Shown here in pieces: positions 6,074-11,394 of a DNA stretch of 11,394 nt. This DNA is from Deinococcales bacterium. GTDB taxonomy: Bacteria; Deinococcota; Deinococci; Deinococcales; Deinococcaceae. The position numbers and the translations under genes are program-made. Where the stretch lies: the NCBI GenBank assembly GCA_014378225.1, contig JACMOA010000061.1, positions 1 to 11,394 on the forward strand, read 5' to 3'. Numbering within the stretch: position 1 is the first letter of the stretch; each line of letters begins with the position of its first letter. The notes beneath the pieces were generated by a model. That model did not search any database. It worked only from the letters and a program-made list of their open reading frames with translations, and was not told the DNA's origin.

Positions 6074-6943
6074 CTACTTCCGCGCTCGAGGGTCCAACAC
6101 ATCTCGCAGCCCGTCTCCCAGCAGATTAAACCCCAGCACCGTGAACAGAATCGCCAGGGCTGGAGCGCTCGAGGCCCACGGTGCGCTCGAGATGAAATTA
6201 CGAGTCTCGCTCACCATCGCGCCCCACTCCGGGGTTGGGGGCTGCACGCCCACGCCAATAAAGCTGAGTCCTGCTGCAATCAAAATCGCCTGCCCAATAT
6301 CGAAGCTGGCCTGAATCAAAATGGGGGTCAGCACATTCGGTAGCAGGTGTTGCAGCGCAATTCGCAGGCGGCTCGAACCGAGTGCGGTAGCGGCTTCCAC
6401 AAATTCGCGCTCCCGTAAGACTAAAACCTGCGCCCGCACCAGCCTTGCGTAGCTGGGCCAACTGACCACCGCCACCGCTAAAATGGTGTTTCCCACGCTC
6501 GAGCCTAGTGCGGCGGCAATCGCCATCGCCAGAATCAGACTGGGAAAGGCCAGAAAGATGTCAGTGAGGCGCATCAGGGCGTTGTCTATACCCTTACCGA
6601 AGCTACCCGCCATCAACCCAATGAAAGTTCCCACGCCCAGCGAAAGGGCCGTGACCGCAAAGCCCACCCACAAGGAGATTCTGGCCCCGTGTGCCACCCG
6701 CGCCCACACGTCGCGGCCCAGTTGGTCGGTTCCCAGAATATGTACACTCGAGGGGGCCTGAACCCGCACCGAAAGGTCCTGAAACAGCGGGTCCCTCGAG
6801 ATGAAAGGGGCCAGAAGGGCCACCAGCAAGGTCATCAGAATGAGAATGGCTCCGGTGACCAGTCCAGGATTGCGAAGCAAACGGGCCACCGCTCGAGCCT
6901 GTTCACTGCGAACTTTCTGCTCGAGTTTGGGAGTCTCAACCAT
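6074..6943 (-). CDS. Peptide/nickel-type ABC transporter permease, DppC-like
   Basis: About 289 residues. Inner-membrane permease of a binding-protein-dependent peptide, nickel or related solute importer. Seen: an N-terminal membrane segment, the family motif LGTDQLGRDVWARVAHG (about 70-86) and the cytoplasmic EAA loop (FVEAATALGSS, then HLLPN), which contacts the ATPase. The last membrane segments end in LLGDGLRDVLDPR, typical of DppC/OppC. I chose the ATG at 6943 because AAGGA lies upstream and it overlaps the dppB-like stop by 8 nt, giving coupling; an ATG at 6970 would add nine residues. DppC pairs with the DppB-like protein just upstream. No ATPase gene is in the window. Confidence 0.9.
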   Translation of the reverse strand: MVETPKLEQKVRSEQARAVARLLRNPGLVTGAILILMTLLVALLAPFISRDPLFQDLSVRVQAPSSVHILGTDQLGRDVWARVAHGARISLWVGFAVTALSLGVGTFIGLMAGSFGKGIDNALMRLTDIFLAFPSLILAMAIAAALGSSVGNTILAVAVVSWPSYARLVRAQVLVLREREFVEAATALGSSRLRIALQHLLPNVLTPILIQASFDIGQAILIAAGLSFIGVGVQPPTPEWGAMVSETRNFISSAPWASSAPALAILFTVLGFNLLGDGLRDVLDPRARK

Positions 6944-7943
6944 AACTAATCCTTGGGTCTGCGGCGGCATAAAGCAGGTCCACGCCCAGATTGATAAGCG
7001 AGGTGGCCAAGCCGGCCAGCAAAGTCACGCCCATGATGGCCGGAAAGTCCAGCGAGGTTGCAGCCTGTGTCGCGTAGCGGCCAATACCAGGCCAACTAAA
7101 GATGGTCTCGGTGAGCACTGCGCCAGAAAGCAAACCTCCCAGCAAGCCGCCCAGCACGGTCAGGATGGGCAGCGCCGCGTTTCTGAGCGCGTGCCGAAAA
7201 ATCAGGGTGCTCGAGCGCACGCCTTTGGCTTTGGCGGTCCTCACGTAATCCTGACCCAACACCTCGAGCAAGGCGGAGCGGGTCATGCGGGCCAGTAATG
7301 CCGCATTGAACGCGCCCAGCACAATAGCAGGCAGAATCAGGTGCCTAAAAGAATCCACAAAAACCTCAAAATCTCGAGCGAGTAGGGAATCCAGACCCAC
7401 CATTCCTGTCACCGCTCGAGGGGGAATCAGATATGCGTCTAATCTGCCGGGTCCGGGAAGCCAGCCCAAACGGTTGTTTAGTAGCTCGAGCAGTAAAATC
7501 GCCAGCCAGTAAATCGGGGTTGCGCCGCCTAGCAGGGCCAGTAAGCGCACCAGTAAATCCGGCCAGCGGTCTTTGTAGAGCGCCGCCAGAATACCCGCTG
7601 GAACCCCGAACACGATGGCGAAAATCACCGAAGTCAGCGCCAGCTCGAGTGTGCCGGGAAAGAAATCTTTGAGGTCCTGCACGATGGGCCGTCCGGTTCT
7701 CAAACTGGTTCCCAAATCACCGCTCAGCAAGCCTCTGAAGTAAATTCCGTACTGCACAATCACCGGCTCATTCAAGCCTTTGAGTTCGCGCCACTCGAGG
7801 ATTTGCTCTTCTCTGGCGTTGTCTCCCAGCGCAGAAAGGGCCGGGTCTCCAGGAACTACCTGGGCAATGAAAAAGGTAGCCAGGGTGACGCCCCAGACCA
7901 CAAAAATAACGAATCCCAGCCGTTTTAGAAGGTAGGTCCACAC
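6936..7943 (-). CDS. Peptide/nickel-type ABC transporter permease, DppB-like
   Basis: About 335 residues from the GTG at 7943. Integral membrane partner of the DppC-like protein. Seen: the first membrane helix (YLLKRLGFVIFVVWG), the family motif FIAQVVPGDPA, the EAA-like loop (YVRTAKAKGV, then FRHALRNAALP) and the end LLYAAADPRISYG. The frame is open to an ATG at 7997, which would add 18 hydrophilic residues. I prefer GTG because relatives usually start right at the YLLKRL helix and GGAAG stands 8 bases before it; the 7997 ATG has no ribosome-binding site. It follows the binding-protein gene after a strong hairpin and overlaps dppC by 8 nt. Confidence 0.88.
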   Translation of the reverse strand: MWTYLLKRLGFVIFVVWGVTLATFFIAQVVPGDPALSALGDNAREEQILEWRELKGLNEPVIVQYGIYFRGLLSGDLGTSLRTGRPIVQDLKDFFPGTLELALTSVIFAIVFGVPAGILAALYKDRWPDLLVRLLALLGGATPIYWLAILLLELLNNRLGWLPGPGRLDAYLIPPRAVTGMVGLDSLLARDFEVFVDSFRHLILPAIVLGAFNAALLARMTRSALLEVLGQDYVRTAKAKGVRSSTLIFRHALRNAALPILTVLGGLLGGLLSGAVLTETIFSWPGIGRYATQAATSLDFPAIMGVTLLAGLATSLINLGVDLLYAAADPRISYG

Positions 7944-8007
7944 TATATTTACTTCCCTTGTTACTTCTGGATTACGGGCCTCGAGCGGATAGAGCATTAA
8001 CGAGAAA

Positions 8008-8029
8008 GGGGCGCATCACCGTGCGCCCC
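8008..8029 (-). other. Intercistronic hairpin between binding-protein and permease genes
   Basis: A perfect 8-bp GC-rich stem, GGGGCGCA/TGCGCCCC, with a 6-nt loop, lies about 20 bp past the binding-protein stop. On the minus strand it is followed only by TTTCTCG, too poor a T run for full termination. Such hairpins commonly protect the 3' end of binding-protein mRNA or terminate partially, giving more binding protein than permease. A 10-bp palindrome AGCTCGAGCT (8037-8046) stands just before it. Confidence 0.65.
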
Positions 8030-8050
8030 ATCGTTTAGCTCGAGCTGAAT

Positions 8051-9637
8051 TTACTTTTTGCTCAGCTTTTCAAAACGAACCTGACCCTGAGCGTTTCGCA
8101 CATAGCCCACCACGTTGGTGGCAATGGTAATCGGGTTGATGGGCTGGTACAGCATCGCGCCCCACCCATCGTTCAGTTGCAGTTCGGTGAGCTGTTTGTA
8201 CAGCGCGGCCCGCTTGGTGGGGTTGGTCTCGAGCGCAGCCTGTTGGGTCAGTTTGGCCGCACCCACGTTTTCCCACTTGTTGCGCCACGCCAAAGACTTG
8301 GCTCCGAAGTCGCTCATGGGGGTGGCGTTGCCGTCGGGATCGGGAAAGTCTGGACTCCAGGCTTGCAAAATCAGTTGGGCGTTCTGGGCGCGGTAGGTTT
8401 TGAGCTGCTCGGCCTGCACCAGTTGCTTGATGTTAGCCTTGATGCCCACTTTGGCAAGGTCAGACTGAATCTTGGCCGCCAGGTCTGGGCAGGGAATGTT
8501 GGCAGCGCAGGACCCGTTATTAATCAAGAACTCCACCTCGAAGCCATTAGGCTTGCCAGCGGCCCTCAGCAGCTCCTTAGCTTTTTCTACGTTGGTTTTG
8601 TACGGTAAGGCGGTATTGGCTCCAAACAGACCGTATGGCACGATAGTTTGAATCTTCTTGGCGAGGCCCCCGGCCAGTCCATCCACGATACCGTCCTGGT
8701 CCACGGCCCAGCGCACCGCTTGGCGCACTCGAGCGTCTGCAAAAGGTTGACCCTCGCCGCTGTTCATCCCCAGATACTGAATCCGCAAAGAGTCCGCTTT
8801 ATAAACGTTGAACTTATTGTCGGTCAGTTTAACCTTAATCATGTCTGGGGTCAGGTTTTCGGCCAGGTCAATCTCTCCACTCTCGAGCGCGATTTTCTGG
8901 GCGCTAGCTTCCTTGATTTCACGCAGAATAATTCGGCTGAGTTTGGACTTGAGACGGCTGTTGGGGTTCGCGTCCAGCACCACCTGTTGGCCCTGGTCCC
9001 AGCGGTTGAGTTTAAAGGGACCCGAACCCGCCGAGTTGGTCTTGAGCCACGCGGTGCCGTAATCGTTGTTCGCAACGTGCTTTTGAACTTCCACGCTGTC
9101 CACGATGCCACCAATATTGAAGGTCAGCAGGTTTAGAAACGCCGCAGTGGACGCAGTTTTGGGAACGGTCACTTCTACGGTCAAGGGGTCGGGCGCTCGA
9201 GTGCTACCCACCTTTATGTTGGCTACGTCGGTGAACAGGAACGAACTGTTGGTCTTGAGCGCAATGGCTCGGTCAAAGCTGAACACCACATCCTTAGAAG
9301 TCACAGGGTTGCCGCTCGAGAACTTCTGCCCCGCCCTCAGCTTGAAGGTTACTTTCCACTCGGCAGTTCCCGCCGAAACTACTTTCCACGAAGTTGCCAA
9401 GCTGGGTTTGAGCTTGCTCAGGTTAGTTCCCTCGAACTTGACCAGGGTCTCGTACAAGTTGTCCGTGACCAGACCCCCGGTGAACTCATAAGACTGGGCC
9501 GGGTCCATAGTAATCAAGTCGGACCAATCACCGCCATAAACTAGAGTGGTCTGACGGGCGTTTTGGGCGCTAGCAACCCCCAGGGAAAGCAAAGTGCTGA
9601 GGGTAAAGAGGGAAAGAACCGCTGGGGATACGCGCAT
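8051..9637 (-). CDS. Peptide/nickel-type ABC transporter substrate-binding protein (SBP family 5)
   Basis: 528 residues from the ATG at 9637, with AGGAG five bases upstream; an in-frame TTG at 9655 is less likely. A signal peptide (MRVSPAVLSLFTLSTLLSLG) ends at a likely ASA-QNA cleavage site and there is no lipobox Cys, so the mature protein is secreted or periplasmic rather than a lipoprotein. Family 5 features: DPAQSYEFTGGLVTDNLYETL, a WKVTFKLRAGQKFSSG segment with KDVVFSFDRA, GSGPFKLNRW, FADARVRQAVRWAVD and LILQAWSPDFPDP. It captures the solute for the DppBC-like channel encoded next. Family members bind peptides, nickel chelates, heme or sugars, so the ligand cannot be assigned. It has relatively few CTCGAG sites (five in 1.6 kb). 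Confidence 0.92.
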   Translation of the reverse strand: MRVSPAVLSLFTLSTLLSLGVASAQNARQTTLVYGGDWSDLITMDPAQSYEFTGGLVTDNLYETLVKFEGTNLSKLKPSLATSWKVVSAGTAEWKVTFKLRAGQKFSSGNPVTSKDVVFSFDRAIALKTNSSFLFTDVANIKVGSTRAPDPLTVEVTVPKTASTAAFLNLLTFNIGGIVDSVEVQKHVANNDYGTAWLKTNSAGSGPFKLNRWDQGQQVVLDANPNSRLKSKLSRIILREIKEASAQKIALESGEIDLAENLTPDMIKVKLTDNKFNVYKADSLRIQYLGMNSGEGQPFADARVRQAVRWAVDQDGIVDGLAGGLAKKIQTIVPYGLFGANTALPYKTNVEKAKELLRAAGKPNGFEVEFLINNGSCAANIPCPDLAAKIQSDLAKVGIKANIKQLVQAEQLKTYRAQNAQLILQAWSPDFPDPDGNATPMSDFGAKSLAWRNKWENVGAAKLTQQAALETNPTKRAALYKQLTELQLNDGWGAMLYQPINPITIATNVVGYVRNAQGQVRFEKLSKK

Positions 9638-9708
9638 GGTCACTCCTGTGCTCAAGAAAGTCGATTAGGGCTGTGAAGGATTCGGGAGAGTTGGTTAAAG
9701 TTCCACAA

Positions 9709-9736
9709 ACTATAAACGATTTAGGGTTCAAGTCAA
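9709..9736 (-). promoter_or_regulatory. Promoter of the binding-protein/permease operon
   Basis: On the minus strand TTGACT (9731-9736) and TATAGT (9709-9714) are separated by 16 bp, each matching the housekeeping consensus at five of six positions. The predicted leader is about 65 nt and includes an AGGAG site before the ATG at 9637. A CTCGAG palindrome (9739-9744) sits 2 bp upstream of the -35 box. Confidence 0.7.
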
Positions 9737-9750
9737 CGCTCGAGTCAGCT

Positions 9751-10113
9751 TCAACGCAGTAAACGCGCTGCTAGAGTAGGCAAAATCTCAACTATCGCCA
9801 CCAGCACCGAAAAGTAAGCCGCCAATAGAACCGCCCCGGCTGCTGCGTCTTTGGCAATTTTAACACTGAGGTTCTGCTCGAGCGTGACCGCATCACAAGC
9901 TGCCTCGAGCGCGGTGTTGAGCATCTCGAGCGCCAGAACCAGCAGGGTGCAAATCAGGATGGGCGTCAGGTTGGTGCGGAGCCACAGGGAAACACCCAGC
10001 GCCAGGATGCCCAGAAACAGCTCGAGCCGGAAGTTGGATTGGGTACGGTAAACGTGATACAGGCCCTCGAGCGCGTAGACAAACGAATTGCGGCGGTGGT
10101 TCGGGTCTGGCAT
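9751..10113 (-). CDS. dgkA: Diacylglycerol/undecaprenol kinase family membrane protein
   Basis: 120 residues, the typical size of this small trimeric inner-membrane kinase family. Three membrane segments fall at about 32-46, 50-66 and 94-114. The active-site signature ALEMLNTALE (61-70, with E63, N66 and E70) and KIAKDAAAGAVLL (85-97) are intact. Family members phosphorylate diacylglycerol or undecaprenol with ATP; in organisms with the ybeY-dgkA gene order the undecaprenol kinase activity is often favoured, but the sequence does not decide this. It follows ybeY, an order common in bacteria, but has its own promoter in the 82-bp gap and an SD-less start. All five CTCGAG sites inside it read as Leu-Glu. 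Confidence 0.88.
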   Translation of the reverse strand: MPDPNHRRNSFVYALEGLYHVYRTQSNFRLELFLGILALGVSLWLRTNLTPILICTLLVLALEMLNTALEAACDAVTLEQNLSVKIAKDAAAGAVLLAAYFSVLVAIVEILPTLAARLLR

Positions 10114-10120
10114 GAGCCTT

Positions 10121-10150
10121 AGAGTACAAGTAACTGGGAACGCTTGTCAG
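10121..10150 (-). promoter_or_regulatory. Leaderless-type promoter of dgkA
   Basis: On the minus strand CTGACA (10145-10150, five of six to consensus) and TACTCT (10121-10126) are 18 bp apart, and the -10 box is seven bases from the ATG at 10113. There is no Shine-Dalgarno site. This is the best complete leaderless promoter in the window. Confidence 0.6.
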
Positions 10151-10170
10151 GAAAAATTCGAGGGGGGGCG

Positions 10171-10197
10171 CTTGCGACCTCGCAAGAGGTTAACCTC
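10171..10197. repeat. Palindrome cluster between ybeY and dgkA
   Basis: Two perfect dyads overlap by one base: CTTGCGA-CC-TCGCAAG (10171-10186) and the 12-bp palindrome GAGGTTAACCTC (10186-10197), which runs into the ybeY stop codon. A run of seven G residues (10162-10168) follows. On the minus strand no T run comes directly after the stem, so this is not a standard terminator; it may be an operator or an mRNA-end hairpin. Confidence 0.45.
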
Positions 10198-10657
10198 AAC
10201 CCTCGAGCGCCCCATACGCTACCCTTGCCGCATCGTGAAAAGTTTTCCACTCGAGGCTGTCATCGGTTTCTTCAAATCCCAGCCCACCCGCGTGTGGATG
10301 CTCGAAGCCCATCAGGTGCGTGAAGCCGTGTGAAGCCAGCAACACCACCTCTCGAGTGAGGCTATGACCCCTCGCGTCTGCCTGAACCTGCGCCGTCTCG
10401 AGACTGATGATTAAGTCTCCTAAGTGCGGCGGCATAAAGGGGGCTGCGGGGGCCCATACCGGAAAACTGAGCACATCCGTGGCCTCGTCTATGCCTAAGT
10501 GCTCGAGTTTGAGGGGTCGGATTTGAGCGTCATCGGTGAGTATAACGGTCACAGCTTTGCCCTTCACGCCACAGTGTTTCATCACCGCTTCGAGCGATTT
10601 TCGCAGGGCGGGACGCAAACCGTTGGGAACGCGGGTTTGAACCACGAAATCAATCAC
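10196..10657 (-). CDS. ybeY: YbeY endoribonuclease / rRNA maturation factor homologue
   Basis: 153 residues, normal length. YbeY is a zinc-dependent RNase involved in 16S rRNA 3'-end maturation and 70S quality control in the cytoplasm. The zinc motif is intact as HGFTHLMGFEH (H110, H114, H120), with TDVLSFP (60-66) and GDLIIS (80-85). The position equivalent to E. coli Arg59 (LTYRGKD) is Leu54 here (LEHLGID), an unusual change at a residue reported as important for RNase activity. The start is GTG at 10657-10655, overlapping the vapC stop by 4 nt (GTGA), so translation is probably coupled to the toxin gene. No separate promoter or ribosome-binding site was seen. Confidence 0.9.
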   Translation of the reverse strand: MIDFVVQTRVPNGLRPALRKSLEAVMKHCGVKGKAVTVILTDDAQIRPLKLEHLGIDEATDVLSFPVWAPAAPFMPPHLGDLIISLETAQVQADARGHSLTREVVLLASHGFTHLMGFEHPHAGGLGFEETDDSLEWKTFHDAARVAYGALEG

Positions 10658-11091
10658 GCGGGAACCCAGTCTGAGGCGTATACCACTCGAGGGTCGTTTG
10701 CCACCTGTACCAGAGCGTTGTCAAAGGTTAATAAAAGGTCTGCTCGAGCCTCAAAGTGGGCCAGTATCAGGAAATCAGCCAGGAGACGACGGTCTGAGCC
10801 TTTCTTGAGTTTGGGAGAACGGGCGTACTGACTGTATAAAAACCCAGCCCGCAGCCAGAGTTTAGGCTCGAGGGGGGTCCAGTCAGGGATAATCCGTGCC
10901 GCTCGCAGAATTTTATCAAAACTTGACAGCTCAAATTCGTCCATCGCGGATAATTCAGCGTATACAACAGAATTAATCACGACTTCACCCATACCTCGAG
11001 CGTACGATAAGACCTCGCGAGCTGAATTCGCAAGTTCATTTTGAGAAAAGAAGAAGTAGGACACCACATTGGTATCTAAGGCAATCTTCAT
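10654..11091 (-). CDS. vapC: VapC-like PIN-domain toxin
   Basis: 145 residues, typical of VapC. The four PIN acidic residues are all recognisable: D6 (ALDTNVVSY), E46 (VVYAELSAM), D106 (LLADFLILAH) and D124 (LTFDNALV). VapC toxins are Mg-dependent ribonucleases cutting tRNA or rRNA and are held inactive by a cognate VapB. The ATG (11091-11089) overlaps the antitoxin stop by 4 nt (ATGA), and its own TGA overlaps the ybeY start by 4 nt. With the catalytic residues intact and the antitoxin present, the module is probably functional. The target RNA cannot be inferred. Confidence 0.88.
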   Translation of the reverse strand: MKIALDTNVVSYFFFSQNELANSAREVLSYARGMGEVVINSVVYAELSAMDEFELSSFDKILRAARIIPDWTPLEPKLWLRAGFLYSQYARSPKLKKGSDRRLLADFLILAHFEARADLLLTFDNALVQVANDPRVVYASDWVPA

Positions 11092-11348
11092 GTCTCGAGT
11101 GGACCACGCATTTCTCGAATGAAAGTATCTATTTCTTCTTTGGTCTTACCTTCTCCTTTGCGAAAAAATCCCTGAAGCAGCTCGAGGGGAATTTCTTCTC
11201 GAGCGGGCCGGACCACAATTTCTCCGTCTTTTAGCTCGAAACTGACCTTATCCTCTGCATTGAGCTGCAAGGCCCGCCGCATTTCGACAGGCAAAGTCAC
11301 CTGACCTTTAACCCCGATTTTAGATTGTGGAGCATTTACTTGAGTCAT
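11088..11348 (-). CDS. vapB: VapB-like antitoxin, AbrB/MazE-type
   Basis: 86 residues. The N-terminal half (about 8-50: SKIGVKGQVTLPVEMRRAL, then GDKV-like EDKVSFELKDGEIVVRP) is a swapped-hairpin AbrB-type DNA-binding domain; the C-terminal part (about 51-86) is the charged tail that typically wraps the toxin. It neutralises VapC and, with it, usually represses its own promoter. The start at 11348 has no Shine-Dalgarno site; a TATGAT box lies 11 bases upstream and an inverted repeat beyond that. The gene heads a vapB-vapC-ybeY chain. Confidence 0.85.
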   Translation of the reverse strand: MTQVNAPQSKIGVKGQVTLPVEMRRALQLNAEDKVSFELKDGEIVVRPAREEIPLELLQGFFRKGEGKTKEEIDTFIREMRGPLET

Positions 11349-11359
11349 AAGAGTAGGAT

Positions 11360-11388
11360 ATCATAAGTCGTACTAAGAATGTATGACT
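11360..11388 (-). promoter_or_regulatory. vapB promoter and candidate VapBC operator
   Basis: On the minus strand TATGAT (11360-11365) is a near-consensus -10 box predicting a leader of only about 5 nt. Directly upstream is an imperfect inverted repeat, AGTCATAC (11381-11388) and GTACGACT (11366-11373), matching at seven of eight positions with a 7-bp spacer. Its overlap with the promoter is typical of toxin-antitoxin autoregulatory sites. The -35 region is poor. Confidence 0.5.
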
Positions 11389-11394
11389 TTATTC

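Larger units (their letters stand above)
113..11203. repeat. Highly iterated palindrome CTCGAG, about 87 copies
   Basis: Hand reading finds about 87 copies of CTCGAG between 113 and 11203, one per roughly 130 bp; a random 6-mer is expected about three times. Copies occur in every gene and in most gaps. Examples of start positions: 113, 310, 367, 488, 615, 673, 719, 801, 936, 976, 1064, 1152, 1501, 1534, 2334, 2348, 3744, 3758, 4184, 4193, 4556, 5661, 6168, 6186, 7210, 8039, 9739, 9904, 9925, 10021, 11181, 11198. The 5' neighbour is G in about half. The longest gap is 1597-2333. The resulting dipeptides are Leu-Glu, (Ala/Thr)-Arg or Ser-Ser/Arg according to phase. Known parallel: HIP1 in cyanobacteria. 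Confidence 0.9.

Noticed and set aside
8008..8029. Full intrinsic terminator of the binding-protein gene
   Set aside because: The stem is strong but the following sequence has only three consecutive T; dppB follows directly, so partial termination or mRNA protection is more likely.
8177..9136. Long plus-strand frames opposite the binding-protein gene
   Set aside because: They mirror the coding strand of a clear family 5 binding protein and show no motifs of their own.
10171..10186. Intrinsic terminator after ybeY
   Set aside because: On the minus strand the stem is followed by GC-rich sequence and the nearest T run is about 15 bases away.
113..11203. CTCGAG copies as CRISPR or tandem repeats
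   Set aside because: Spacing is irregular (9 to 737 bp), only six bases are shared and flanks differ, so neither applies.

Overview
The window suggests a member of the Deinococcus lineage or a close relative. This is an inference from gene content (a bacilliredoxin of the bacillithiol system, DUF4388-like and HAMP-only proteins, neighbouring ybeY and dgkA) and from promoters: several genes have a TANNNT -10 box only 6-7 nt before the start codon, the leaderless arrangement known in Deinococcus. Base composition is moderate, a little above 50% GC by eye. No rRNA, tRNA, CRISPR array or insertion sequence was found.

Layout. On the minus strand at the left edge is the N-terminus of a branched-chain aminotransferase (ilvE). 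Divergent from it is the only plus-strand gene, an acyl-CoA dehydrogenase interrupted by an in-frame TGA (272-1420). All remaining genes are on the minus strand, read right to left: vapB-vapC-ybeY joined by 4-nt overlaps; dgkA with its own promoter; a peptide/nickel-type ABC transporter (binding protein, hairpin, dppB-like, dppC-like) followed by a small protein of unknown function; a MazG-like pyrophosphohydrolase; a bacilliredoxin with an extra C-terminal domain; then a probable pair made of a DUF4388-like protein and a membrane protein that ends in HAMP. Intrinsic terminators close the last two units.

The most striking signal belongs to no gene. The palindrome CTCGAG occurs about 87 times by hand count in 11.4 kb, where about 3 would be expected by chance. 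It lies in genes, gaps, a terminator loop and promoters. In the dehydrogenase gene it is spread almost evenly over all three reading phases, so the DNA word rather than the protein appears to be maintained. It behaves like the cyanobacterial HIP1 highly iterated palindrome, with a different word and higher density.

Other points of interest are the single premature TGA in the dehydrogenase, the coupling of ybeY to a VapBC toxin-antitoxin operon, a leucine in YbeY where E. coli has the conserved Arg59, and a bacilliredoxin fused to a domain resembling colicin-immunity-like proteins. How the genes work together is clear only for the transporter, the toxin-antitoxin pair and, less surely, the DUF4388/HAMP pair.
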